64,000 bases of DNA from the NCBI GenBank assembly GCA_030549775.1, contig CM060174.1, positions 41,583,086-41,647,085 on the forward strand. Direction: 5' to 3'. Every line of letters begins with the position of its first letter. Position 1 is the stretch's first letter. Under the pieces are notes generated by a model. It saw only the letters and a program-made list of their open reading frames with translations. It was not told the DNA's origin and searched no databases. The position numbers and the translations under genes were made by a program. The DNA comes from Tamarix chinensis (Eukaryota > Streptophyta > Magnoliopsida > Caryophyllales > Tamaricaceae). This document shows positions 34,918-46,899 of this stretch, one piece after another.

Positions 34918-37110
34918 ATGGGTACAAGATTTGATATTAAGATGTTTAATTGATCTAATAATTTTGGATTGTGGAAATTGAAGACGTGGCTAATTCTAGT
35001 TCAGAACACATTGGAAAAAGCTTTATTTGGTCATTCAAAGAAGCCAAAATTGATTACGTATAAGTGATTTGAATAATATATCTAAAGGTTCTCTCTACTA
35101 TAAAATTGTATTTTTTGAATGAGATATTGTAGGAAATGGAAGAGGAATCAATATCTGCTACCTTATAGTTGAAGCTTGAGTCATTCAATATGATAAAATT
35201 AGTAGCAAATCAGTTACTATTGAAGATTTGGCTTTATGACCTAGAACTAGGTGAGGGTTAATCTTTAAAAATCACTTGGATGAATTTAAATTTATAGTTC
35301 TAGATTTGCATAATATAGATGTTAAATAACATGATGAATATTTGGATATTATGTTGTTATGTTCTTTACCTTTAAGCTTGAAGCATTTTTGTAAGACTAT
35401 TTTGTAAGGGAATGATACGTTGTTCCTTAAGGGTGTGAAATCTGACCTACTATAATTAGAGTTGACTGATAGTTTGTTGACTGGCAATGGTAATTTTGGT
35501 AACTCATATAGTAAGAAATTGGTAGCTGGGGGAGAAAATGAGAGTAAATTTTAATAAAGATAAGAAGTCCAGATCTAAGTTGAAGAGTTGGAAAAAGAAT
35601 GTGACATACTATAGGTGCCACAAGAAGGGGCATGTTAGGAAGTTTTTTCCTAATTGGAAGCACAGTGCTATGCCGAGTGAGTCATATAATATAAAGGACG
35701 ATGCTAAAATTTCCTATGATAATGGTTGTGGAGATATTTTGACGGTCACTAATAGACATAACAAGATTAATGATGGGTGTATCTTAGATTCCAGGTGTTC
35801 TTATCATATATTTCCTAATCAGAGTTGGTTGCAAACATTTGAGTTACATTAGGGTGATTTGTCTTGATGCATAACGATGCTACTTAAAAAGTTGTTGGGA
35901 ATGGGAGAGTGAAGGTGAGGAAGCAAGAAGGTGTGGTTAAGACATTGTCCAACATGAGACTTATCTCGGAGATGACCAAGAACCTCATATCTTTGAGTTA
36001 CTTGGATTATAATGGGTACTGGTGTGTTATTGAGGATGGTACCCTAAGAGTTACGAAAAGGGATTTAGTTGCGATGAAGGGAAAGCAGGTCAAAATACTG
36101 TATAAGTTGGTGGGTTCTACTATTGCTAGGAAGCTGCTATGATATTACCAAGGTTGTTAGACTTAGATGTTATGAGACTTTGGCATATGAGACTAGGATA
36201 CATGAGTATCAAGGGTAAGACTCAACTTAAAGGGTTGTTGGATGGATAGAGTACAATTACTATGTACTTCTGTGAGCACTATGTGTTTGGCAAGCAAAAG
36301 TGGGTTAGATTTTCAAAATCTAAGCATAGTATGAAAGGGCCTCTTAAATATATCCATTCATATCTGTGGGGTCCGGTGATATAGGTCTTCAATGGTGGTT
36401 CACGATAGTTTCTCACAATTATTGATGGCTTCTTTAGAAAGGTATGGTTTCATTTCTTAATATTTTCAAACATTAGAAGACCTTGATAGAGAAGTAGATT
36501 GGGAAGTAAGTTAAGTATATAAAGACAAATAATGGTATTAAGTTTGTTGAGAAAATTTTCACTAATTTTTACCAATGCCATAGGATAGCAAGAAACCACA
36601 CCGATATTGCAAGAACATAGAAGAATGGGGTTACTAAATGGATGAAAATAACCCTATTAGATAATACTCGACTTATGTTTTCACAGAGAGGGCTAGGTAT
36701 AGAGTGTTGGGCTAAGGCAGTTCATATGGTAGCATACCTTATGAACCGATCACCAAATCAATTCATAGAGTTGAAAACACACGAGTCTTTGTGCTTTAGT
36801 AAGCCATTTGATTACTTTGATTTGCATGAATTTGGCTGCCCTGCTTATGCTTATGTGAATTATGGTAAACTTAAGCCTAGATCTAAGAAGTATATCTTTC
36901 TCTACTATATAATTGGAGTAAAGAGGTAAAATTTGTGGGACCCAAAAATATCCAAGTTCGTAACCAATAGAGATGTTACCTACAATGAGTCCATGTTAAT
37001 TAAGAAAACTGAGTCTTATGATGGTGTCTCACTATGGTTCCTCATCAAACTAAGCACAAAGTCTATCCACATGTTATCCCACTTCCATATAGGAACCTCT
37101 AATGGTTGAA
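34918..37110 (+). pseudogene. Copia C2 gag-protease-integrase, truncated
   Basis: The start codon at 34918 opens a Copia gag (NFGLWKLKTWLILVQ) that soon hits stops. The knuckle at about 35605-35660 reads YRCHKKGHVRKFFPNW, with its third cysteine replaced by Phe. Protease follows at about 35780 (CILDSRCSYHIFPNQ), where the family has DSGCSxH. Then come the pre-integrase segment (35909-36142) and integrase, with LWGP near 36367, IKTNNG near 36525 and AVHMVAYLMNRSP near 36720. The frame fades after 37,050. RT, RNase H and the 3' LTR are absent, cut at the edge of the unassigned block. Confidence 0.8.
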
Positions 37111-37144
37111 CCAACATTGTCATAAAGTTATGCTTAAAGGTGGA

Positions 37145-37440
37145 AAATGAGTCATATAGGTCAGGTTTGGGTCAAGTTAATTTAGGTTAGATTAAAATCA
37201 AGTTACAATACAATCAGTTTAGGTGTCTTTTGAATTCAGGTTTGATCAGGGTAATTATGATTCAGGTTGGGTCTATATTAGATTGGGTCATTTTATGTAT
37301 GAAGAATATCTAGTAGAGCCAAGACTAACCTATTGGGTTTATTTAGGTTCGAGTTTAATTCAGGTGTACAGACTACGAGTCAGATCGAGTTTGGGTCAAG
37401 TAGATTTGGGTATATAAACTAAATTATAAACTCTAGGTCA
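37145..37440 (+). repeat. GGGTTTGGGTCAAGTT-type degenerate repeats (left edge)
   Basis: Recurring words GGTTTGGGTCAAGTT, AGGTTAG and CAGGTTTG at about 15-40 bp spacing. The 64-codon ORF at 37223-37417 only reads them. Similar words recur at 41020-41320. Confidence 0.6.
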
Positions 37441-37639
37441 TATCAAGTTTGGACCAAGTTGATTTAATTTATAATTTTTATTGATATTAATTGTTATCAA
37501 TTTAATATAATTAATAAATTAAATTTTGTGATTTATTATTATTATTATGATTATCATAGTAAATTTTGCCATAATATATGCAATGATATAATAAATTGTT
37601 ATAATAAAATATCTAGTAATAATAATAAATTATTATCAT

Positions 37640-37935
37640 TATTAGTGTTATTATAATAATAATTATTATAAATATAAATATAATTATTATTATATAATAA
37701 TGATTGTTAAAATAATTATAATTATCATGTTGATTATTGTTGTTGTTGTTGTTGTTATCATCTTTAGAAATATAATAATCATTATTATTAGTATAAATAC
37801 ATATATAAATATTATTATTTTTATTATAATATTATATATTATAATTATTATATTCTCAATTATAATTTTTATACTTATAATAATTAATACCCATAAATAA
37901 TAATAATAATAATAATAATAATAATCATAATCATA
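37640..37935. repeat. (ATT/AAT)n and (TTG)n microsatellites
   Basis: (TTG)n at about 37733-37755 and (AAT)n at about 37896-37926, within an extremely AT-rich run. The Ile-rich 66-codon ORF here is an artefact of the repeat. Confidence 0.85.
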
Positions 37936-40748
37936 ATAATCATAATAATATATGAGGATAAGGGTCTACACACATATCTATTTATTTAATTATACAAGTA
38001 ATTAGTTGCATATGATTACAAAAGAATTCTCACACTTTACAAATTATGAAAGTGACAAATAAAGTGAGAATTGTAATCTAGCTAGAGAAAAATATAGATG
38101 AAATAAATAGTTATCAAATAATTTACATTTTTAATGGAATTTAAAAATGAATAGAGCCTTAACCATTTCAAATTATATTTAGTAACCAAGTAGCTTCTAG
38201 TAAATAAGTTTTAGAAATTATCATTTACTAAGTTTGTTTTACCATTAGCTATTGTAAATTGCCTACTAAATTTCCATAATAATCATAGTTGCTGCATATC
38301 CCAAGAAAAATAAAATATAAGAGCTAACACTGCCATAATTTGTTTAAGGAGGAGGGTTTCCTATGTAAGAACTATAATACCACATGATATTCATAAGTAT
38401 TTAATCAATACTTTAAAGCTTATCTGCTTATATCATACTATTTTTTTTTAATATAGAATTACTATATAGAAGCGTATGATATTATCTCTTATCAGCAAAC
38501 TAGGTTTGTAGTTAGTCGGACACATTTTGTAGATATAATTAATAATAGATTTTCTAAGGAGTGTTTACATCTTAAATTCATAATCTTAAGTCAACAAGTC
38601 ATAATTTCTACTCAGCCAACTATGACGTATGCCATTAGTTAGAGTAATAGATAGTACAAGTCCTATAAAAAGACAAATAGATAAATTTATAATAAATAGT
38701 AAAAAAAAAGAAAAAAAGAGTAACACTAGCACTAATGATGTCTTATAGTAGGAGGCAATTATGAAGATGAAGTATTAGTCGTTGGATTTAGTTTTAAGAA
38801 TTTCAATTTTATTGATTTATGTAATAATAGTCTCCAACGATGCTATCATATCAATTTTTAGTTTCTGAAAAGTAGTTAGGACCAAGTAAAAAATATTTTT
38901 TTTTTAATGAGTTTAAACTCATAAGTTTTATTTAGAGGTAAATAATACAGTAAATGGTCACTTAGCACTTTATTTATTAGAGTAATTCTATGCCCCCTTA
39001 ATTATTCTAAAAGTAAGAGCTTGTATATAAATATTAGGTGATAGCCTCAAAGATTATTAAATTAAAGATTTTAATAAGTTGATCCTAAGATAATTATAAC
39101 ATATTTATTTAATATATTTCAGATAGCATTGATAATATATTATTATTAAGTTAAAGATTAGCTAATTAGTAATCTTTTGGTAATCCGATCGCATTTTAGT
39201 TAACCCACTTACTTTTCTAGTTACTTGTAGGTAAATTAGTAACTATATTTCAATATATGTGATACTATTTTTGTGATATATGAATTTTATTTGTGAGGTG
39301 AACCATATTTTACAAACCTTTGTGTTTTATGAACCTAGTTCATAATTTTATCTAACAATATGAGTTTTATAAATATAGGGTTATTAATACGTATTTTTAT
39401 AAACTTCTTTTACTAATTTATTCGGAATGTATGTAGGATTTGTATGTGATTTTATATATTATTGGTAATCATATAAACTTTATTGTACATGTAGTCATAT
39501 GATATTATTATGAATAAATGATCTTTTTTTCCTAATTTGCATTAAATCACACTGATTGTTGATTGGATTCGGACATAAGTGGTCAATTCTATATGGAAAT
39601 TGTTTAAATTAGGAAGTGATATTGTGGAAAGCCTTACTTAATAAAAATATTAATTATAAAAGTATGATTTATGGAATCTGTTAATTAAGGAAAATATTAT
39701 TTATGGAAGTTGGTATTTTTAGAAACTACAAAATATAGAAGGTACACAAATTTAGAAAGGTGGATAATTAATGAATGTGTATGGTTCTTTTTTTTTTGAT
39801 TTATTATATAGTGACTTTGAATACACCACTAAAATGTAAAGTAAAAGACGAGAATGGGATAAGATATTCTAGGGTTAACCGCCTAGAGTTGGGGATCGAC
39901 AATTCTTTCCTTAGATTGTAGTGATGTGTAGTTACTTGGTCCATTTATGTGACTAAGAACTAGTAAGGCTCCATGCTTTATTAAAATCTTTAGATCTCTT
40001 AGAGAGATACACACTTAAGGGATAGATAACTGATGTTGGATTTTTCCCTTTAGTGCTAGAACCACTAAGATTGTATAGGAGGTGGATCTCCTGTGGTTGG
40101 TTTTGGTTGTTATTAAATGTCTTTAAACTTATTTGCCAAGTGACCCTCTTAGTTGGACTTTTTCTACTTAATAAATAAATTTGGATTAGTTGTTTATGTG
40201 GTTACTAATTTAAGAGGCGTTTCTAAATGGTAAACTAAAATTTTTCTTATCATTTGACTCACGTGCAATTGTGTTTGATGTATTATGATGATTCTATAAG
40301 TCATGATATTTTCCTTCTAAATAATGGGTTACTTAGAAATGGGGTTGTGATGACTCATGATATACATGGTCAACAGAAGTCTTGTGTAGGTAAATTATGA
40401 CCATACTTGATGATGGATGCATGCTTACGGGAAAAGTTGAGAGACTAGTTTATCTTTTGGAGTTCTATATTTGATGGTGTTTTGATTTCAATGGGTTTTA
40501 AATAGAGTAGAGTTATTTATAATTTACTGGTATGTCATTAACTAACTTTAGCATTGTTATTTGACTTTATTTTAGTGTCCTATTATATGTAGAATTTTGT
40601 TTTGGATTTAATTGTAAGCTTTAGCTTTAGCATTTAGTATAAGTAAAATAATAGTGTCTACTTGTACTAGATATGGCAGTAATACCTTTATTTATATTCA
40701 ACTTTTGCATTATTTTTATAGTATTTAATGTTCTAAAAATAAGAGTGT

Positions 40749-40786
<38 letters not shown>

Positions 40787-40797
40787 CAACAACAACA
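40749..40797. repeat. Compound (TAA)n-(CAA)n microsatellite
   Basis: About 12 TAA triplets run directly into about five CAA triplets. This is the mirror of the (TTG)n/(ATT) zone on the left side of the same block. Confidence 0.9.
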
Positions 40798-41019
40798 GAA
40801 ATTTTTATAATCTAATATGATTAATACTAATATGATATTATAATAAAGTGAGAAGAACATAGTCTTACTAGTTTTGTTTTATTTATTTTTATGTGTTGCA
40901 TTGTTTTTACCTAAAATTTTATTAATAAGATAATTTATTGGTATTTATGTGTTAATTTATATAAGATAAAATAATACCTTTGTGGATGAAACTTGACATT
41001 AGTTTGAAATAAGTCTGAA

Positions 41020-41320
41020 ATAATGTCCGGATATAGGTTGGGTTTGAGTCGGGTCATTTCAGGTTGGGTAAGTTTAGATTAGTTTATTATTAGGTTTTTA
41101 TCTAGGTATAGGTCTGGTTTGAGTTGCGCTCTTTTTAGGTTGGGTTATTTCAGTTTTGGTCATTTTAGATACAGGACACTATCGTGTCAATTACATTTGG
41201 GTAGGGTTCGGAATGATTCAGGTTGTTTTGAATTTTTGGATTAAGATTGGGTTTAATTTTTTTAGTCCACATCGAATTTTAAGTCAAGTTATTTAGGTTA
41301 GGTTAGTTTTACTAAGTCTA
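41020..41320 (+). repeat. GGGTTTGAGTCGGGTC-type degenerate repeats (right edge)
   Basis: Words such as GGTTGGGTTTGAGTCGGG and CATTTCAGGTTGGG recur, in the same orientation as the repeats at 37145-37440. Confidence 0.6.
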
Positions 41321-41330
41321 TTTATGCTTG

Positions 41331-41843
41331 ATCTTGACCTTCTCACAAGCCAAGCGCCTAGCTACAAAGTCTGCAACTTAATACTTCATACAAGCCCACA
41401 AATAGATATATTTTAGGTTCTTGTATCACTTATCCCATCCATTATGGACTAAACAAGGCATAAAATGACACTCCTTAAGAATATTCCTCTAAAGTTCCCC
41501 AAAAACTCTACAAAACACCATTTGCCACAAAACAAATACTACCATCCTAAAATTCTAAAACCTCGCTACTATACCTCTGTTATAGCTCACTTGATTTATT
41601 TAAGCTTGACATCCCCTTATTGGCTAGCTCAGATATTATCAAAAATTGTCGATGTGATCATGAGAAAGCTCATCTTTATCTCAAGATCCTCGAAACCAAT
41701 GATTTCAACATTCATATCCTTAAGATCATACCAAATATAGTTTGAAACAACAAAATAACCTAAAGGGTGTGAATTATTCCTACTAAGAGCATCCGCTATG
41801 ATATTAGCCTTACCCTCATAGTAAGTGAACTCTAAATCATACT
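41331..41843 (-). pseudogene. G3 RNase H end and integrase zinc-finger fragment
   Basis: At 41770-41835 the minus strand reads FTYYEGKANIIADALSR, the conserved end of Gypsy RNase H. The linker with LKDMNVEIIGFEDLEI (about 41665-41715) follows. Near 41340-41395 comes VADFVARRLACEKVKIKHK, the second half of the HHCC zinc finger, with its first cysteine position changed to Arg. The DDE core is absent. Its upstream continuation is at 51652 and above. Confidence 0.85.
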
Positions 41844-42484
41844 TGTAACACCTTAAAATTTCACTATATTTTTAAAATGGAAGCAATTAAATTAAAACTT
41901 ATGAATTTTAAGGATGTTACCACCACACTTAGTACCAGACCGGTTTACTCTAACCGTTCCGTACCAAGTGATAAGGCTAAAAGAAATTTAATAATCAATA
42001 TAAATCAAATCTAATCAGGACTTCAAATAAGCATTAAGCAACTATAAGATAGAAATTAGAGTGCAAAGCCATAGAGTTACAAACCAGCGTACATAGTCAA
42101 AGTTCCTTAAAAGGAAATAAGTTTAGAGATGATAAACATTATGTCTTAGGAAACTAAAAATAAGACAAAAATTCATAAATGGGAAGTCCGGCCTCATGAA
42201 CACCGAAGGCATCAAAATTAAGTATCGCCCACCTATGCAAAGTCAGAAGGGCCCTCTGCTCGTGGGAATGAGCAACACCCATAAAATGGGTGGTCAATAC
42301 CCTAAATACTGAGTAAGGTAACCGTGTACTAAGGCCAATACACATAAGTACATAATTCTAGAAAAATGATAAAATAGTATCAATAAATAAATAAATAAAG
42401 GTCATTTATATTCTGGATTAATTAATTAATTAATCTCTTATCGATACTCATTTCACACCATGCTCTTTATCAAAACCATGCTAG

Positions 42485-42818
42485 TACAGGACCCCCACTA
42501 TTTTAGTCGGTGGCTCGGTCACATATAGGGCAACATGCCCTAACTACTATTATAGCTGGTAGATCCGTCACATATAGGGCAACATGCCCTAACCACTATT
42601 CCTTATAGGTGGATCGGTTGGCCCCGACTCGCATGGTGTTCCACTATAAGTACTTAGTGTCTTTTGTGAGTCTTAGCAAACTCAAGTTTGGTTTATTGAG
42701 ACCAGGATCCCCCACTATTATAATTGGTGGGCCGAAAACACACAAGGCATAAAGCTCCTAACCACTATTATAACCGGTGGATCGAATACATATAGGATGG
42801 AACATCCTAACCACTATT
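42485..42818 (+). repeat. CCGGTGGATCGGT array, unit B (cut by unit C)
   Basis: About six units with cores such as CCACTATTATAACCGGTGG and GGGCAACATGCCCTAACC. Unit C inserted within the CCACTATT word of one unit; the rest of that unit (CCTAACCGATGGATCG) resumes at 48008. Confidence 0.78.
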
Positions 42819-43109
42819 TGTAATACCCCAAAAATTTCGAAAACCTATATTTTAATAAATGACTTTATTTGAAATAAAATTTTCTTGTAAAATTATTTAT
42901 TTTAATTATTTTATGGATTTTGGAGTATGTAAAGTTAGATAAGAGTATTTAATAAATTAAAAATAAATATTTTGCTATTTATCATATTGTTTTATTTAAA
43001 TAATTTTTCAAACTAATATTTTACCCACTTTATCTTTTTTTTTAAATTAATATTTTAGATTATAATGAATTAAATTATTAAATTAAATAATTTACCAAGA
43101 ATATTACAT

Positions 43110-43140
43110 TTTATGATTTATAAATTAATTTAATTTATTT
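43110..43140 (+). promoter_or_regulatory. TATA-like element before a pyrimidine tract (unit C)
   Basis: ATTTATAAATTAATTTAATT lies immediately before a CT-rich tract (43140-43210) and the GC-rich block. The same TTTATAAATTA word lies at the same place in A (minus strand, about 18645) and E (about 55160). TATA followed by a pyrimidine patch is typical of plant core promoters; function is inferred only. Confidence 0.35.
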
Positions 43141-43253
43141 TTCCTATTTTTCCATTTCCTTCTTTTACCCTTTTTTCCTTTTCTTCTCCTTTTTTTCCTT
43201 CTTCCCCCTTCCTTGGGCCGTCCGCCAGGCCTGCACCGCCCCCTTTCCCCCGC

Positions 43254-44288
43254 TTGGGCCACGGGCCCGTTCGCCCTACACGCTCCAGCCCTCCTTTCCT
43301 CCCCCCACGCCTGACGCACGCCCAGCCCGACCTCCTTCTTTTTTCCCCCTGGACCGGCCGGCTCTTTTCTTTTCCTGCGCCGGTCCAGCCGCCCTGTCCC
43401 TTTCTTCTTCTCCTTTCTTCCTCCTCCCACGCCGACTCTCCTTTCTGCCATTGTCGAGCACCGACTGCCACCCTGCACCTGCCACCACCACCTGCTCCCT
43501 CTCCCTCTCTCTTCCCCCGTCGTTTTCCTTCCCTTTTCGAGCCAAACCAGCCCTGGACCACACCCCGCGTGCCCCTGTTTCTTTCCCCCTTCTTCCCTGT
43601 CTTCCCCTGCCACCACTACAGCACCGATCGGCTAGCCTTGCCCCCTCTCTTCTCCCTCTTCTTTTTCTTCAGCTCCCAAGCCCTTCATTCGCCATTTTTT
43701 TCGAGCCTCACCTCTCCATCCCGAGCATCCTCTCTCTTTTCTCCTCCTCCCATTCGTCCCCCATTTTTTCTTCTCACCGCCGCCCGCCACCGCTTGAATC
43801 ACCAAGCCTAGCCCTGCGCCACCTTCTTCCACCGTCTACTACCACCCTGCACCCCCACGCCACCCCTCGAGCCCTACACTTCCTCCCTTCTCCTCCTTTT
43901 CCTTTTTCTTCCCAGCTTTTCCCCCTTACCGCCGAGCCACCTGCAACCGCCGCTTCCACCGCCGTCCGGCCACCTCTGCCGCCACCCAACCCACCGTTCG
44001 ACACCCTGCAACCCCCTCTACAACCGCCATCCATTATTTGGCCGAAAACAACCCTTGAACCCCTCCATTTTTCCCTCTCCTTTTCCTTCCTTCACAACCC
44101 CTTTCCCTCGACCCTCCTCGGCAGCCAACTTCGCCGCCTTGCCGCCGCCGTCTCCGCCGCTCTATGCCGCCGTGAAACCACCCTTTGCCTCCACCTACAC
44201 CCCCTCTACACTTCTGCACCATTCCCCTACCTTAGAACCTCCCCTAACCACCTTCTTTTCTAGCCTAAAGACCCTAACCCGAAAATGA
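43254..44288 (+). other. GC-rich block with proline-rich open frames (unit C)
   Basis: The longest frame is 43451-44263 (270 codons). It is rich in Pro, Ser, Leu and His with no recognised domain, signal peptide or membrane pattern that I trust. Segments align with frames in A (for example SLPPSFSF, PPFDTLQPP, AVSAALCRR versus AISAALGRQ) and partly in E. An overlapping frame (43254-43811) and Lys/Arg-rich frames on the other strand are shadows of the skewed composition. It may be a leader or spacer, or a decayed family-specific protein. Confidence 0.4.
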
Positions 44289-44347
44289 TAAACCTTGCTT
44301 CCTTCACCCCTCTTTGAGCCTTTTTCCCTTCTCTTTTCTGCATGAAA

Positions 44348-44371
44348 CTCACGCTGCTCATGCAGCGTGAG
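44348..44371 (+). repeat. Perfect hairpin CTCACGCTG/CAGCGTGAG (unit C)
   Basis: Nine-base arms with no mismatch enclose CTCATG. It sits at the same border between GC-rich block and AT-rich spacer as in A and E. Confidence 0.85.
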
Positions 44372-45009
44372 CTGCCCTTCATTTTAAAAAAAAATTTCTT
44401 GGATAATTTTTAAGGTATAATAGTATTTTATGTTAAGTGTTTGATTATTAAATAAATTTTTATAAAGTCTTATCCTTTTTAAAATCTTGTTTCTAACATA
44501 AATATGATGGGTATTATTTTTAGGTGTTGAGTTGCTAATTATGCTTGGTAAGATTTGATATTTTGCGAGATTAAGGTAACCGTTAATCCTCCCTTAAATA
44601 TATGGAAAAACGCATGCTAGCACATTTAGGGTTTAGTATGATTTTATGCATGTTTTGTATGCTTAGCATGATATGTTTATGGTTTCTTATATTGATTGTT
44701 AAAAAGAAAAAGCATGTTGTGCCATATGTAGGTGTGTTAAATAAAGAAGGAGTTGGAATATGGATAGAAATGTTAAACACTTGTTTATGATGTACCATGT
44801 TGTTAACGCATGAATGATGTTATTGTTTAAGGGTATTTTAGTAATTATGCTTATGAGGTATATAAATCAATGTGTGTAGTTGCTAATGAGTATTATGTTG
44901 AAAAATGACAAGTTGGTGGACTTAGATGATAAAAATGAAGTATTAATATCATTATTTTATGTAGTGTTAGCAAATTCATAAAAATGGTGAATAAAGGGGT
45001 TGAGTGGAA

Positions 45010-46230
45010 ATTTTATAAGTGAAAAGGGTATTTCGGTAATTTTTGAGATAAAAGAATAATATGGAAATTTTATGATTAAATGGTCAAATGATAATTTACA
45101 AGTAAAGGATAAAATTGTAAGTTGTGAGAAAGAAGGGTAAAATGGTAATTTTGGAAGTAAGGGTAAAATAGTAATTTTGGATGCAGGAGGGCATTATGGT
45201 AATTGTTCAAGTAAAAAGGGCATTATGGTAATTTTGGAGGTAGAGGGGCAAAATCGTAATTTCATAAGTAAAGGGTAATATGGTAATTTTTATAAGTGAA
45301 TGGCAAAGTGGAAATTTATAAGTAAAGGGGTAATATGGTAAATTGGAAAAGAAGGGCAAAATGGTAATTATGTAAGGAAAGATAAAGATGGTAATCTTGG
45401 ATGTAAAAGGGTAAAATAGTAATTTGTAAAGTAAAAGATGTATGGTGGTAATTTTCATAAATAAAAGGATATTATGGTAAAATTGGATGTAAGGGGTAAA
45501 ATGGTAATTTTGTAAATGAAAGGATATTATGGTAAACTTGGGAATAAGGGGTAACTTGGTAATTATGATAACGACAAAAGATAATTTAGCAATTAAATTA
45601 TGATTGTAGAAGGGCAATTGGATAAGTATGATACTATAGAAGGGTAATTTGGTAAATTAACCAATTAAAGGGCATTATGGTAATTTTAATAATGGAGAAG
45701 GGTAATATAGTAATTTTGATTATGAAAAAGGGTAAATTAATATTGGTAATTATGAAGAAGAGTAATTTGGGATTTGTGATAATTAAAAAGGGTAAATGAC
45801 AATTAAAATAATTGAGAGGGGTAAAATGGTAATCATGATAAAGGAGAAGGGTAATTTGGTAATTTGTTAAACTAAAGGGGCAATTTGGTAATTTAGCCGA
45901 TAAAAGGGTAAAGTGATAATTGTTTAACCAACTAAAGGGGCAAAATAGTAATCATGATAATGAAGGAGGGTGATTTAGTAATTTATCCAACTCAAGGGCA
46001 ATTTCGTAATTTTAATAAAGGAGAAGTGTGACTTGGTAATATAACCAACCAAATGGGAAATATGATAAGTGTAGTAATTATGAGGGGTGAATGGTGATCT
46101 AAAAAGTGTAGGGGATAATCTTGGTAATCTAAATTGGACAAGGGGTAATTTTGGAAATTATGCAACCTTAAGGGTAATGTGGTAATTTATCAAGTAAGGA
46201 ACGGATACTTAACAATTATATAAGAAAAGG
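45010..46230 (-). repeat. TTACCC-type tandem array (unit C)
   Basis: Plus-strand words AAGGGTAAAATGGTAATTTT recur with 20-45 bp spacing, about 30 degenerate units. It is the counterpart of 15600-16740. The minus-strand ORF 45207-45617 is translated repeat. Confidence 0.82.
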
Positions 46231-46469
46231 GAAAATGAGTAGTTTGTACCTAACATGCCTTTGAGATTGTGGAATATTAATATGATTAAATAATGCTGAT
46301 TAGCCAAGTAAGAGTATCTAATGATTAGTATGGCTTTGATGGTTTCTCTGTGACATCCTGGATAATCCTCTGAATAAGAAACGATTAATGATATCGAAAC
46401 GATTGAAAGTGAATAAGTATCGGATTATCATTCTTTTCGTGATCACCTTAATTAAGACACTATTACTGA

Positions 46470-46790
46470 AAGTAAAAGACCTCGAGATCGGGAATGGTGA
46501 CTCCTTAGGGGTCGCTACCCTAAGGACATGGTTTAGTCCACGATTATTCTGGTTTTTGCTAGTGTGCCTTTGTGCCCCAGCCAGGCCCTATATCTTACTC
46601 TTCCTAACTCTACGGACCTAGTTAGGGGGTATGCATACTTATGGATTAGGTGTCCTTGTCGGTAGGGTACTGAGTTAGCTTTATGCACCAGTACGACCAG
46701 GGTACATTTGCGTCCTTGGTTCATGGTTAAAGGGTACTGAGTAGCTGATATGCACCGGTACGACCGGTGTACCTTTGTGTCCCGGGTTAT
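46470..46790 (-). repeat. Conserved segment and paired 75-bp repeat with palindrome (unit C)
   Basis: Two direct units starting GGGTACTGAG lie at 46671 and 46734. The second contains the perfect palindrome CACCGGTACGACCGGTG (46753-46769). Upstream, a frame with GNGDSLGVATL and RPYILLFL is also readable in A and E. Confidence 0.7.
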
Positions 46791-46899
46791 CGATCTCCCA
46801 ATCGAGGCAAATAAATATGATTGATGTGCTGATTAAAGAAAGGAAAGATACTATAATTGAAAGTGGAATATTAATGAGCCGGGCCCAGTGATTTATGAT

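Larger units (their letters stand above)
37145..41330. other. Unassigned AT-rich block framed by GGGTTTGGGTC repeats
   Basis: It lies between a Copia truncated after integrase (left) and a Gypsy truncated after the integrase zinc finger (right). No retroviral gene, PBS or LTR was found. The interior (38.0-40.6 kb) has no credible ORF. The two microsatellite-rich zones near the edges are listed separately. It could be a large insertion, or DNA joined by deletions. Confidence 0.4.

Noticed and set aside
37700..37900. Ile-rich 66-codon ORF suggesting a membrane peptide
   Set aside because: It lies wholly in (ATT)n-type microsatellite DNA; the composition explains it. The same holds for 40627-40860 and 49927-50232.
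38000..40600. Possible host gene in the unassigned block
   Set aside because: No frame above background length, no splice-consistent coding run and no recognised motif.
43125..43616. Gly/Arg/Lys-rich ORFs opposite the proline-rich frames (also 59376-59693, 50911-51228, 18439-18639)
   Set aside because: Complementary shadows of purine-rich DNA with few stops; no domain and no conserved start.
44583..44798. Overlapping ORFs on both strands (44583-44798 and 44602-44790)
   Set aside because: They lie in an AT-rich unit C spacer; neither is kept in the matching parts of A or E.
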